The notes: generated by a model from the sequence alone, not told the origin. A stretch of 64,000 bases of DNA from Dermanyssus gallinae (GCA_003439945.1 QVRM01002189.1:1491001-1555000); one strand, 5' to 3'; counted from the stretch's first letter, positions 43,273-54,620 are shown. Numbers and translations are program-made.

Positions 43273-44683
43273 TATGATTGCTTGAGGTCGCTAGCAACCG
43301 TCAGAAGCGCCAGTAATGGCTGTAGCGCGTTCGTTATTGACTTAATCATTTTTGACAACTCGGACTTTATAGACATTAAGTCCCGGACTAATCCGGATGA
43401 CCCCTGGGCGACTGGTTTGCGAGGTCCCGGGGACAAGTGCGTGTCACCTTCGTTCGTGGCTTGGCTCGGGAACGCTGTTTCGGTGCCGCTCTAGGCCGGG
43501 GAAGAAGGAGCTGCGGAGTGGTGTCTCCACCAACCGCGATGCCACGAACCACCGAGGCATATGTCACCCCCTCCGTCGAGGCAGAAGCTGGTCCAGCGGT
43601 ACTTGAGCCCTGTAAAGAGGGTGCAGGCACTGCCAGGGCTTCGTTGATTGATGCATCCGGATGAGTAGCACGAACCTGGTGGAGGGTTCTGGCTTCCATC
43701 AAAACTCGATTCCTTTCTCTCAGGTAACATAATCTTGGGCAGCTTGGTGACTTTGCATCGTGGGGTCCCCCACAGTTGACACATTTAGGCGGGTTCAAAC
43801 AATCGGCAGCAAGGTGGCCTTCTCTGCCACAGTTGCGACAAGCCTTGGGGAGTGAGCAGTTAGCCGCGATATGGCCAACCCTGGAACAGTTGAATCAGAC
43901 TCTGGGCTGGTCGGGTTCTAGAACCACCGCATGCGAGCGATAACCCAGGAACACTGACGCCGGCGGTTGACGATCGAATGTCAAGATAACTTTGGGTAGA
44001 GGCTTCTTCTGAGCGCCAGAAGAGACAGTCAGTCTTCGGGCAGCTGTAACGCCAACGTTCGATAGCTCCGTTACGATATCTTCCTTCGTTACGATCTCTT
44101 CCTCCGTTAGCGAGGTGCAGACACCTTGAATCCTGGCCTTGAACGAAGCCAATCCCGGGCAAGAGGCGGTCACCTGGACGTCATCTACGCACGTTAGGCT
44201 TGACAGCTTCTGGGCCACATCGATGGAGGAGACGTTAATAAATATACTGCTCTTGTCGCCTGAGATACGACCCTCCGGCACCAGACTGTGGATTGCCTTA
44301 AATAAGCGTAACATCGAGCCTTCCTTGAAGTCGACCGGACTCCCGTCATGCTTCTCCTTGTGTCTGAGGCGAACCCTGAATGCTCCGAATGCTCCTGAGC
44401 TGACTTCATTTTTCAGCCGGTCTAACTGCTTTTGCTCCCGCATCACGGTCTTTTTAACTCTCGCGCTTGTAACAACGGTGAAACCATCGTGACCCGAGGG
44501 CTCGTCAACCACCGAGTCAGTATCTACACCCTGCCTTCTTCGTTTAACACCCGCGGATTTGTTATTCATCGCGCTAGCAGGCCTCGATATATCATCGACG
44601 GCTGTAGGTGCATCGGTGCGAATGTTCGCGATATCCAGGCTAGCGGGAGGTACAACTAGCCGGGCGGGGGCATTTGGGCCCAT
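43272..44683 (-). pseudogene. LINE D ORF1: gag-like protein with zinc knuckles
   Basis: A 262-codon frame from the Met at 44683 has a basic N-terminal patch (VKRRRQG) and a folded middle (VRLRHKEKHDG, GRISGDKSSIFINVSS). It runs to VVLEPDQPRV, then a TGA (43895-43897), then in the same frame FNCSRVGHIAANC, CRNCGREGHLAADC and CVNCGGPHDAKSPSC. These are three CCHC-type knuckles, expected to bind element RNA. After a shift near 43400 the tail KSELSKMIKSITNALQPLL runs to TAA at 43272-43274, sharing one base with the ORF2 ATG. LINE C keeps a similar tail. Gag-like ORF1 proteins package LINE RNA. Broken by one stop and one shift. Confidence 0.75.
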
Positions 44684-44734
44684 GATCGCGTTTTACATTC
44701 ACTCGCAATTGCCTTGTATAGTTATATCACTGAA

Positions 44735-44865
44735 TGGATGTATATATATATATATGTCACCAATGTGTGTATGTATGTCTCCTCGAATATATATATATAT
44801 ATATGTATGTCACCTTCTGTATATATGTCACCAGTGCCTTGTATATGTATGTCACCAAGGCAAAG
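44735..44865. repeat. Irregular repeats of TATGTCACC in the LINE D 5' flank
   Basis: TATGTCACC recurs at about 44753, 44807, 44825 and 44845, with TATGTCTCC near 44775, separated by TA-rich spacers. Lies just upstream of the ORF1 start on the minus strand. Confidence 0.6.
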
Positions 44866-45221
44866 TAATTGTTTACAAACAGTCGTACTGGCGCCAAATG
44901 TAGGCGCGTGCAGGCACGCGGAATCAGCCGGTCGCCATTACGTCTCCACCGTCTAAATTGACGGAACGAGAGCCGTGTTATGACGTGGCTGTTATGGCAC
45001 ACTAGCAATAAGAAGTACACCACACAGGATGACCGATGAACTGAACGGCACCTCACAGTTAACAAGTGGAACACTTTTCAGTCTTGGACGAAGCGCAAGG
45101 TGAAGGGGATCCGACTAGGCCACTGCCAAGTCAAACCGTGGCATACGAGCCAGGTAACGCTCCACTATTCGTAAGCCACCGAAAACACGTCTGCACACCT
45201 CGACGTTCGAACGCCGATCCT

Positions 45222-45224
<3 letters not shown>

Positions 45225-45258
<34 letters not shown>

Positions 45259-45266
45259 CTTATTTA

Positions 45267-45341
<75 letters not shown>
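45225..45341. repeat. (TA)n microsatellite
   Basis: About 115 bases of TA with TTTATAC and TTTATATT interruptions near its left third. Confidence 0.95.
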
Positions 45342-45344
<3 letters not shown>

Positions 45345-46157
45345 AGTAGGCTATATAATATCGGTACAAGGGCGTCTCTCAAGAATCAGTCATTTGAACA
45401 TGTGATTCCTAGTTTATACCAAAAAGAACTTGTTCTTACAAATGCATCTGTCAGCGCTATCATAAGAATCAAGGTGTTGATCATAATTTATCTTTCAAAC
45501 CACATAGACGTTTACTGCATGTGTATAGAAAAAGCACAATTTACTACAATTGTCAGTTAAAGGCATTGGGCACACATCTCTCTCTCTCTCTGTCTTACAA
45601 ACTTAAGTAGGGGCGTGTACGAACTTACGGACTTTTACACGGAAACAGGGCACACATAAAACACCCTGTTCAAAAAGCTTATAAATTGAAACAATTCGAT
45701 AGACTCACATCTGAAAAGCTGCAATGTTGTGGATAATTACGGTATTCCGTACTTAATGTGTCTCACAAAACTACCTGGCAGCACCATACGTCGATCGCTA
45801 TTTCTGTGTCGAAGTCATACAAGTTAATTCCACATGCGCTCTAAGTGTAGTAACCACTTTAGCGCGACCGTGTGGGTTGCAATGGGACGGGCTCTCCAAC
45901 GTAGCAAAAAACCTTGCACACGAGCTTACCTAGCATATCAGCAGCTACGTTTAACAATAATATGGAGTTTCTGATGGGCCTATTAAGACTGGAGAAGTAA
46001 TCTTAGCCCAAACTTGTGCGCTCTTGGACTAGAGAGCCCTAGCGGGGTGGCTTTATTAATTTACTCAAAAAACAGTGATAACTCATTGAATGATCAATCA
46101 TATAACTCATACGCTTCTGGATGCATTACTGCGGACTAATTTCTTATTATTATTATG
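45342..46157. other. Intergenic, nothing recognised
   Basis: No gene; a CT run near 45577 and a short TTA run at 46143-46156 that marks the edge of LINE E. Confidence 0.4.
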
Positions 46158-46441
46158 ATAAGAAGTATGCGGACCTAAGTCGGGCGCACCACTTTTCGCC
46201 ATTCGCGTTCGAGACGATGGGGGGCCCTGGGCCACTCACGGTAACATTGATCTCTCAGGTTGGTGACGCGTTACGGCAGGCGACGATGGACAAGAGGGCG
46301 CACGCCTTCTTCTCCCAGCGACTGTCCCTGGAGATCCAAAGAGGTAACGCGATTTCAGTGCTCGGTACTATGAGAGACTGGATGGACCCGGACCTTCGCG
46401 CCAGGGGGCAGGCAAGACTTCTTTACGGGCATGAGCGATAG
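46158..46441 (+). pseudogene. LINE E: C-terminal fragment of an RLE-type LINE
   Basis: KKYADLSRAHHFSPFAFET, then GGPGPLTVTLISQVGDALRQ and FFSQRLSLEIQRGNAISVLG, followed by a stop at 46439-46441. This is the conserved end of the restriction-like-endonuclease LINEs C and D (FSPLAFETLGGPG..., LSLDVQRGNAASVRGTL). The frame is open but only the last 95 codons remain, starting at a (TTA)n run. Confidence 0.75.
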
Positions 46442-46522
46442 AGCGGCTAAGGCGCGCAGAAGGAGCAACTAGGTCGATGAGCAGCAACGCCGTGAAGCAT
46501 TATATATATTCCTCCTAATTAT

Positions 46523-46840
46523 AATACAATTATTATTATTATTACTATTATTATTATTATTATTATTATTTATTCAATTTTTCAGTATTTCCCTACAATT
46601 GTGGTACCCAAACGTGTACCCGCGTAGGCTCACCCCCCTCCCCTTCTCAATCCATAGAGCCGATGATAGCGGCGGCGTTTCCCCTACACACTGCGAGCGA
46701 GAGTTGCTGATGCAGAAACTCGCCCTCGCGCTGGTCACCCGTGTTAGCACTAATTTTGATACCTAGGTCTTTGAGGAGAATACTTGTGCTCTTGCTGATC
46801 GGGCCCATCGTTTCCATGGCGATGGGTACGAAGTGGCCTC
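46523..46840 (-). mobile_element. LINE G: 3' end of an RLE-type LINE with (TAA)n tail
   Basis: Minus strand. HFVPIAMETMGPISKSTSIL, GDQREGEFLHQQLSLAVCRG, NAAAIIGSMD and stop at 46646-46648. A 3' UTR and a (TAA)n tail (plus-strand ATT repeats 46527-46570) follow. The protein end closely resembles LINE H at 48587-49180. 5' truncated to about 65 codons, against the start of LINE F. Confidence 0.7.
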
Positions 46841-48477
46841 ACTTTACGTAGGCTGGTTGCCAAAGTAGCGATTGCCATCAATAGGACGGCAATCGTGAAG
46901 GCGGTGGCACCTCACCAGGTTGGCGTTTCGGTTAAAGGCGGAGCTGAAGCTGCAGCACACGCAACTCGGGCTTTCACGGAGACAGAGGGACCCCCACGAG
47001 TCCTGGTAAAACTGGATTTCCGAAACGCCTTCAACACCATCCGACGCGATGTTATCCTTAATTAAGTTAGAGCGAAAGTACCACAAATCACGCCATCACT
47101 GCTGTCCTGGGGAGAGAGTGAGCCTCTTCTCTCAGCCAACGGAGTACAACAGGGAGATCTGATTGGGCCCGCCTTATTTATGTAGTGTCCCGCATGAAAA
47201 GTCCACTAAATGTGTGGTACCTAGACGGTGGTATACTAGGCGGCCCGGCGAACACAGTGGCCTCCGACATACGCGAAGTGCTACAGTTTGCAGAGGAGGG
47301 AGGCTTAACTCTTAACGCCTCTAAATGCGAGCTCATAACTGTAGGTGGAACCTCCCACCAGCAGGATGAGGCATGCAAAATTATTGCGGACGCCCTGCCC
47401 AATACAAAGATAATTGAGTTGCCTGACCTAGAAGTCCTGGGAGCGCCAATTGTATCTCGAAAGATCTCGAAAACAATCCTGGACAAGCGGGACGCCCTCC
47501 GGTGTATCAACACTCGGCTATTGGCGATCCACGCACAGGCTACTTTATGCCTATGGAGATACAGCCTAGGATCACCTAGGCTAAACTACATCCTACGCAC
47601 GTCCCCCACAGGTCACCACTGTGATAATTTACAAGCATTTTACGAGGTGGCAAAGGAGATACTCAGTGAAGTTCTAAACGTGGCCCTTACCGACAGATTC
47701 TGAGAAAGGACCACATTTCCTCTCAGCAAAGGTTCGTGGCAGAGCTTGCTTTGTTGTGTTACGCGGCCCTATCATAGAGTTCTCGGGGCTTGCGGAGACG
47801 TTGTTAGAACCGGATGTTCATTCTGTGCTGCGCGGAAGGAGGAACGAAGCTGAGCTGGCAGCTAGACAATCGATAGGCCCTGGTCCCTGGGAGCAACACC
47901 CTACACAGCACATGCTTGACGGCTACAAGTGTCAAACGACCGCTCGCACGATCTTAGATGACATCCAATCCCCGACAGAGAGAGCGGTATTCATAGCTGC
48001 CCATGACACTTTCAGCAGTGGCTTCCTAAGAGCACTTCCTTCACCACAGCTGGGCACCATGCTGGACAACACCTCCTTCCGCATGGTGGCCGCTCTGAGA
48101 ATAGGCGCTCCCATATGTGAGCCATACGAGTGTAAGGCGTGTGGAAAAACAGTGGTTAAGGACGGACTGCACCCTTTGAGCTGCACTAAAAGCCCTAGTA
48201 GGGCTCGCAGACACGCGGAAATCAACGCGATCCTAAAGAAGGCTCTTCGTAGATACCAAGCACCCTGGAGCCCAGGTTGGGCCTCGACGCCAAAAGACCA
48301 GACGGTGTCACCATCCCGCCATGGTCCAAGGGCAAATGCCTGGTATGGGACGCCACGGTATCATGTACAGTGGCTCCGTCATACTTGATGCACAGCGCCA
48401 TCAGGTCAGGGTGGGTTGCTGAACATGCCGAGATCGCAAAGAAACGCAAATACTCTAATTTGGGGAGGAGATATCAC

Positions 48478-48478
<1 letters not shown>
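46841..48478 (+). pseudogene. LINE F: RLE-type LINE ORF2, RT to endonuclease, interrupted
   Basis: RRLVAKVAIAINRTA, GVSVKGGAEAAAHATRAF, VLVKLDFRNAFNTIRRDV, NGVQQGDLIGPALF (RT motifs), then VWYLDGGILGG, where the second catalytic Asp of YLDD is Gly. LTLNASKCELITVGG follows; then CKACGKTVVKDGLHPLSC (CCHC), [15 protein letters not shown] and [16 protein letters not shown] (endonuclease), [18 protein letters not shown], and the frame then runs into (TTA)n. Stops at about 47062 and several shifts. Its last part resumes at 49234. Same broad family as C and D but clearly a different subfamily. Confidence 0.75.
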
Positions 48479-48529
<51 letters not shown>

Positions 48530-49195
48530 ACAATGTTACAGTTGTGAGGTCTGAACGTATTATTGCAAATTTTTAAAATATTTAGTTCACTCCATGGCGC
48601 CTAAAATAGATGCCGCGTTCCCTCTGCAAACGGCCAAGGACAACGCTTGCCTCAAGAATTGACCCTCCCTTCGGTCGCTTGTGACCTTCTGAATTCGCTT
48701 ACTTAAATCTTTGAGAAATGCTTCGGTTTCCTTGCTGATTGGTCCTAGTGTAAACATGGCAATAGGCACAAAAATATATATTGTTTCCAGTCCAGCATAT
48801 TTAACCCATTTTCTGGCGTCCGCGTGCTTTGCTACCCACCCCGGCTCAACGGAGCTGTGGTGTAAATAGGAAGTCGCGGTTGTGCACGAAACCGTTGCAT
48901 CCCAAGCTAGGGACTTCCCATGTGACCATAATGCAATGGTCGCCCCATCAGGTCTTTCTTCGCCAGCGGACACTAAACCTCTCGGTTTAAGTGTAGATGG
49001 TATACCGGCTTTCCTAAGGGACCTTATGATCACACCGTTTAGTTCAGCATGTCTGGACGATCTACCGGCGCTCTTCGGGAAACTCAGTGGGTGTAGGCCA
49101 CTGAAATCTACCATCTCTTCACACAGTTTGCACTGAAACGGCTCGCAGACGCTAGCTCCGATTCTGAGTGCTGACATCATGCGGAAAGAGAATGA
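48479..49195 (-). mobile_element. LINE H: 5'-truncated RLE-type LINE inserted in LINE F, (TAA)n tail
   Basis: Minus strand. An open frame of 197 codons (48587-49180) has the degraded knuckle CKLCEEMVDFSGLHPLSF (last Cys is Phe). The endonuclease block is EERPDGATIALWSHG and [20 protein letters not shown], and the end is GPISKETEAFLKDL and ALSLAVCRGNAASILGAME. The 3' UTR ends in (TAA)n, seen as TTA repeats 48478-48528 on the plus strand. The insert separates GRRYH of LINE F from SGVWGKDAIKLTKELG at 49234. Confidence 0.75.
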
Positions 49196-49232
49196 TGATG
49201 ATGATTATTATTTTTATTATTATTATTATTAT
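49196..49232. repeat. (GAT)n-(TTA)n run at the edge of LINE H
   Basis: GATGATGATGATTATTATT... then uninterrupted TTA. Stands between the 5' end of LINE H and the resumed LINE F. Confidence 0.85.
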
Positions 49233-49233
49233 T

Positions 49234-49500
49234 CTGGCGTTTGGGGCAAGGATGCAATCAAACTGACAAAAGAGCTTGGGAAGAAGCTCTTCGAGCCAAG
49301 ATCGGCCGCGCTCCTCCGACAGAAAGTAGCATTAGAATTACAGAGAGGCAACGCCAATATGATGTTGAGTGGTCATCGACACTCAAGCAATAAGAATAAT
49401 ATAAGCAGTATTGTAGATGTTATATAAGTAATATGTTAGTACTTGTGATACATGTACATATTGATAAAAATAAACCCTTGTTCCAAACAAAAATATTATA
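49234..49500 (+). pseudogene. LINE F, C-terminal end and 3' region
   Basis: SGVWGKDAIKLTKELGKKLF, then AALLRQKVALELQRGNANMM, matches the last block of the RLE-type LINEs. It continues in sense from the part of LINE F that stops at 48478; only about eight residues are missing between them. AATAAA at 49469 may be its poly(A) signal. Confidence 0.65.
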
Positions 49501-49849
49501 ATTATTAAAATACGGGACAAAAAATAGCACCACTTATGACATTAAACATAGGCCTGTCTTCTAGGCACAATATCGCCCCCACCCATGCACATGTCACACA
49601 CAATACAATTAAAATAATTTAAAATCGCGACAAAATATGCGTTTTATTTTTACATTCAAGTAAAATATATATTAAAAAAATAGCTATATTAGGATGAGAA
49701 CAAGTTTTGTTTTAAGGCGAATATATGATTGAACTGTTTATTTTATATGTGAAATGGATGCAAGTTTAATGTAGTGTGTAACAGCCACTATGCGATTTGA
49801 AAATTTTCAATAAATTGGTTGTGATTGGACATTATTCCATTCCTCGCTC
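49501..49849. other. AT-rich spacer
   Basis: No feature recognised. Confidence 0.4.
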
Positions 49850-50140
49850 ATAGTATTCATGAGTTCTCGATGGTTCTCGAGATGCAGCGGTGTACGGCCT
49901 AGCATTATCCTGCATGATGATGAAGTCTATGCCAACAGCCCTTGCATGAGGCACGATGTGGGGTGTTAGATTCTCATCAACGTCCTGTTAGGCACTTAAA
50001 CTTTTTCGCCGAGAACCGTTAGCCTGAGAGAGCTCTTAGGTAACTTCTAGGGTTCGGTTCCTTGGCATATGAATATTGCACTCTAAACCATGCTCGGCCT
50101 GCCGCCATAACTGAAACGCTTCAGAATATGTTTTTTTTTA
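49850..50140 (-). pseudogene. Tc1-like transposase fragment
   Basis: Minus strand. FSYGGRPSMV (degraded SVMVWGGI block), then after frame changes NLTPHIVPHARAVGIDFIIM and MQDNARPYTAASRE with the second catalytic Asp intact. These match Tc1-type transposases; the rest is missing. It differs in sequence from the Tc1-like remnant at 5700-6160. Confidence 0.65.
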
Positions 50141-51110
50141 TAATATGACGCTAATATTGTGGGTGCAACGTATGACTAAAGTGAAATATGATTGGTGACG
50201 AAGTTTTTTTGTCCGGAAGTGTATATATCGTAAGTATATTCCAAACGGGTAAATCTTCTATTTAAAACACGTTGATGTGCGGTGCCGACGCGTTGCAAAA
50301 ACCAATCGCGTAGTGGTACAATTATACGAATATCATAGGCTTAATATGAATTTCAGCTTAAATATGCTATAAACGAGTGTATGTCGCGTGACTTGAAACA
50401 TCCGTTGAAAATGGTCGAATAAAGGTCAATATTTATACATGTTTATAATAAATACAAAGTGGTCCAGAACAATGTACACAGATCCGTCTCCTCATACATC
50501 GTTGACGGGCCCACCCTTTCCGCATCACATAATTTTAAGTTAAGAAGACATAAAGTACCCAGATAGTATCAAAAAAGCGCAATCTATCAGTCTTAGGAGG
50601 GCTCTAGCGCCTTTGCAGTGTGTGAAGCTTTTGCCAAGGGATGCGGATGAAAACCGGACACGTGAGTGAATTGTGGCGAGTGTATGAGACCCGCAAATTA
50701 TTTCGAAGGGCACAATTTCAACGAACAAGCCACATCCGTTGGATGCTGATTACAACAAAAATAGCAACACTGTCATTAGAATGGCAACATACAGAGAACA
50801 ACGGTCTAGTAGCAGCGATAAAGATCAGTGGCTCACGATAGGCATCAGAAGCGCGAAAGCGAAAAAAGCCAGTGCAGGTAGCGTTGCACTCAAAAGAGCT
50901 GCGCTACGAACTACGAGACGGAAGATGTGTAAATTTCATTCATATTCTCAACATAGGTTATACTGAGTGCACGCAACTGCAATAGAATGTTTTTTTCGGC
51001 TTGTCGAGCACCGGATGAGACGGGCCGACGGTGGATCCCACGGCGAAAGTGATGTTCGAGTGCACAGTGTTCCAGAGTGGGCAGCTGATTGTTACTTGAA
51101 GTACTTCAAT
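50141..51110. other. Intergenic, nothing recognised
   Basis: No known family. Short frames at 50641-50966 have no recognisable domain. Confidence 0.4.
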
Positions 51111-51116
51111 CAAGTG

Positions 51117-51136
51117 TATATATATATATATATATA
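51117..51136. repeat. (TA)n microsatellite
   Basis: Short TA run about 60 bases before the recognisable part of LINE L. Confidence 0.9.
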
Positions 51137-51194
51137 GTAAGTAGGAGGAGGCATTTTCCCACCACCGTGGAATGATGTCATCCTCTTTGGGCAA

Positions 51195-51632
51195 CATAGA
51201 TGTGGTTTCAGGTTGTTTGATTTTATGACCCGTACTCTGGAATATTGCTTACGACCCGGTGTCAAGATTCCAGATCTCCCGAACGGGATGGAGACGTGGT
51301 CGTATGCTGGTGACTTTGCACTCATAATTTCGACCAGGAGCAAAAAAGCCCTGAAGGCCGCCGCGAATGAGGCCTTGTCAGTAGTGCCCCAATGGATAGA
51401 GTCCCATCACTTAAAACTTGCACCTGACAAGATGGAGACGATATACCTAACAAACAAGAAGGACGGCCCGATAAGGATGGATGCTCAAGCCCTGACAAAT
51501 CGCACTGATCAGGTCACGCAAAAATTGCGTCGGAGAACGCTAACGCAGGGCGCGTCAAGATGCAAAGCCCGAGAGATGGTGAAGAAGCTAGACGCTCGCA
51601 CTAGTCTACCAAGACGCACAAGCTGGGCGTAG
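51195..51632 (+). pseudogene. LINE L: R1-clade RT fragment with mutated YADD
   Basis: PVLWNIAYD (frame 2) and then in the frame from 51213 ETWSYAGDFALIISTRSKKA and EALSVVPQWIESHHLKLAP, DKMETIYLTNKKDGPIRM. These are the R1-clade RT blocks around and after the catalytic box, which here reads YAGD instead of YADD. One frameshift near 51260. Fragment ends near 51632. Confidence 0.7.
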
Positions 51633-51639
51633 AGAGAGC

Positions 51640-51790
51640 AAGACCCTCAACTACGGGTGTCGTAATTCTGTGTCAAATGGGGTGGGGAGAAATCCGGATA
51701 AAGGAATTAGATCCCACGCCCGGGATCGAACCTGCGAACGAGCACACTAGGGCACACTATCTTGTTGTTGACAGACAAGTCGCATGTACG
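51640..51790 (-). mobile_element. tRNA-derived SINE-like fragment
   Basis: Minus strand. GATAGTGTGCCC (A-box-like), then GCAGGTTCGATCCCGGGCGT (B box, 51721-51734), then a tail ATCTAATTCCTTTATCCGGA. No cloverleaf acceptor stem; single copy in the window. Confidence 0.45.
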
Positions 51791-52065
51791 TTAAGACCAC
51801 CATCATCATCACCAACGTCAACATCATCATCATCATCATCATTAATATCATCAAGATTTTGATGCAGACGTCAACGCAGACATTGGCTCGACCCGGCGTC
51901 ATTAGAGACGAGGGAGTGGTGCGGCGAGGTCGCTCGTCATTCAAACTCACAACGAGAACAACGACGACGACAAAAACAATAACAACAACAACGACAAAAA
52001 CAACGACAACAACAACAACGAGAACAAAGGGGACAACGCAAATGACGACCATCGCTGACCGGTAG
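51787..52065. repeat. Trinucleotide repeats (CAT)n and (CAA/GAC)n
   Basis: CAT runs at about 51790-51855 and CAA/ACG-type runs at about 51950-52035. Confidence 0.85.
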
Positions 52066-54499
52066 TTTATTTGAGTATCGCTCGATCGTCTGATCGAATG
52101 AAGTCGTTTAGCGACTTTGCTCGAGCGCAGCGTCTCGCGCACCGTCACACCGCCAGCAGCACACAGCGCGTACTATGACGCGGGTGACGCCGACTACCGC
52201 CAGCTGCAGTTGAAATAGCGCCAGCCGAGCTCGACGATCCTCGGCGATCGTTACGACAACAACAATAACAACACCAACAACAACGCCACCAACAACAACA
52301 ACAACAACAACGCCACCAACAACAACAACAGCAACAACAACAATTACAAGGGAAGTATTGCACATTAGCTACTCAGACTACGCTCTCACACCCACTGCTA
52401 CAGGCCATATGCCAGCAACGCGTGTGCAATATGCATGTTCAAAGCCTTTTATATTTAAAAAAAACGGCTGTCTTAAATACTGCATTCAGAGATATTATCC
52501 CGGCACCCGCGTCGTCATGGGAGCCGCCGTCTAAAGAACATATGTCAGCGTGGTATCGCCCAAAAGTTGATCACTGGAGTTAAGACGGTACTCGCATTGC
52601 TGTGTACTCGCATTCAGTGACTCTGCGCTAGTATAGGCGTCGAATCTGCCAGATGCGCCAGAAGGGCGTAGGTAACCGGAATCTTTTATCGTCAAGGTCC
52701 ATGCTGTGTGTGTGATGCTACGTGTTAGTGATCGTTAATGCTTCCTCCTCAGCGTGGATCTCCCGGCCGAAAACGAGGCGAGGCATTAGTCATTAGCAAA
52801 CGTTTAGTCTAGAAATATATGATTGGCAAACATATATAATTGGCCACAAAAAAAAGTGTTGTGTGTAGTTCACCTTATCTCCCCGAGAGTCGCAGCAGAT
52901 ATTGGCCGAGCGACATGCTATAATATTAGGTTCAGGTTGTAGGCAGACGCCTATGTGAAGCTGGCGCGCAAACCTCTACGGCACCTGGAGAAACTTACAC
53001 AGGGAGAGGTGATGCAGGATCACATCCGGCCACTTTCCAATCACTGCCTCCGTTTCTTGCTGGAACTGTGGCGCTGTCACGTCGCGCGTTGCTACACCGG
53101 CGGACAGGCTAGGCGCGCCCTTGTTGGGTTGTTTTCAGTTGATGATATTGTTGTCGACTATATGGTCTCGCCCTGCTCCGCCCTGGCCCACGTCCGCGGA
53201 AGTTTGACGTATTACTATGCAGGGAGATCAAAACTGGAAAATTGACGGTGATTGAGGATGCCATATTTCTTAGACGCTATTAAGCGCAAGAAGACGCGCT
53301 ACGCAGGCCCGCAGGTGCCATTGGGTGGTCGAGATGAGGGTGCCTCGCAAGAAGCTATCGCAACCCAGCCTTAGCAACTCAACCCCGTAGAACGGCTCGA
53401 CGCATCCCCTTGACTTTGTAAGCTTAGGGCAGGACGAGATCCATAAGAGCCGCTGGAGCACGAGCCTCCCCCTTCCACTGTCTCGATATAGTGCCGCACA
53501 TTTCCGAACTCTGGGTGGTGAGGAGGATTGAGGTCTTTAGTGGATGAAGGTCCCACACTAACTGTCGTTGTTTGCCAGTATTGATGGCACATTAGCGTTT
53601 CCGAACCCCCATATAAAATAAACTTGCTTTTAGTGGCGCGGGTGTGGAGTTAGTTTGTACGCTGGCACGTTGTGACCAAGAGCGTCGGCTTTCCGTGTGC
53701 TGGTGAGTGGTGCACATGCCCGCTACCGACGTCTCTGGCACTTCCGAAAAACCTGCGCGCGAAAAAATGGGACAGTTTATGCTGTCCCCTCAGTGGCCGT
53801 TCGCACTGCAAATGATGCAGTAGGGAGATGACCCGGCCGCTGGAAGCAACAGCAGGTTAGCCAGCGCAGCCACTGTGCGGGGTACATTCTATTTTCAAAC
53901 AGTCGAGGAACCATGCCCGCCAACTCCTTTGATTGCTGCTTTTCCAAAAGCAAGTAGCCCCATGCGGCACGCCGCCAGGGCCGGGTGCCTTTTCCTCCGT
54001 CCGAATCTACCGTGACAGGTGGAATGTCATCTGGGCAAACGTAGTAGGTCTGTACAGGCTAGGGAAAAACAGTCGAACCTCTTCCAGGGTCTGCTCATGC
54101 GACAAAGGGTAGGGTCGGCAAAATTTACCCATGACCACCCGGTAAGGTAGGCCCCAGGGGTCAGCCTCGGCCGCCGCCACGAGTTCTTAATGTGCTGCGG
54201 AGAACGGGTTAAAGGTGGAAGCGGTTGCTGTTGCATCCTGCTCTGTTTTTGCCGACACATATTGTATGCAGGCTTTAGACATTATCTCTATGTAACTATA
54301 GGCGATACTGAAATCCTATATTCCCAATTAAGTGTTACTAGATATACTTTTTCATGGCCGTCCCGGGGATTTGTCTAATTTTGTAAGTGTGCTATAGTAT
54401 CCTGGCGTGCACGAAAATCCCTTAGGTATAATACCATTTTCCCCAATGGAAGGAGGGGGCAGAAATGAAATAATTTTTTACCGAGTTCTACCAAACCTT
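52066..54499. other. GC-rich to mixed sequence without an assignable gene
   Basis: 52080-52260 is CpG-rich, followed by CAA/CCA repeats (52255-52345). Around 53620-53830 there is AATAAACTTGCTTTTAG, TGGCGCGGGTGTGG (primer-binding-site-like) and a short frame starting MPATDVSGTSEKPAREKM, which together recall the 5' end of an LTR retrotransposon. The evidence is thin and no LTR pair was found. No other coding content recognised. Confidence 0.35.
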
Positions 54500-54525
54500 A
54501 AAATACTTACGGTTATTATAAAGTT

Positions 54526-54526
<1 letters not shown>

Positions 54527-54596
<70 letters not shown>
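54527..54596. repeat. (TA)n microsatellite flanked by a 21-bp direct repeat
   Basis: About 70 bases of TA. AAAATACTTACGGTTATTAT occurs on both sides (54500-54519 and 54596-54615). Confidence 0.95.
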
Positions 54597-54601
<5 letters not shown>

Positions 54602-54620
54602 CTTACGGTTATTATATATA

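Noticed and set aside
43895..43897. TGA at a conserved Cys position as a recoded codon (for example selenocysteine)
   Set aside because: The same ORF carries a frameshift and the element lacks its RT core, so simple mutation is the better explanation; no recoding structure seen.
51700..51770. tRNA gene on the minus strand with B box GGTTCGATCCC
   Set aside because: No seven-base acceptor pairing and a poor A box; reads as a SINE-like fragment.
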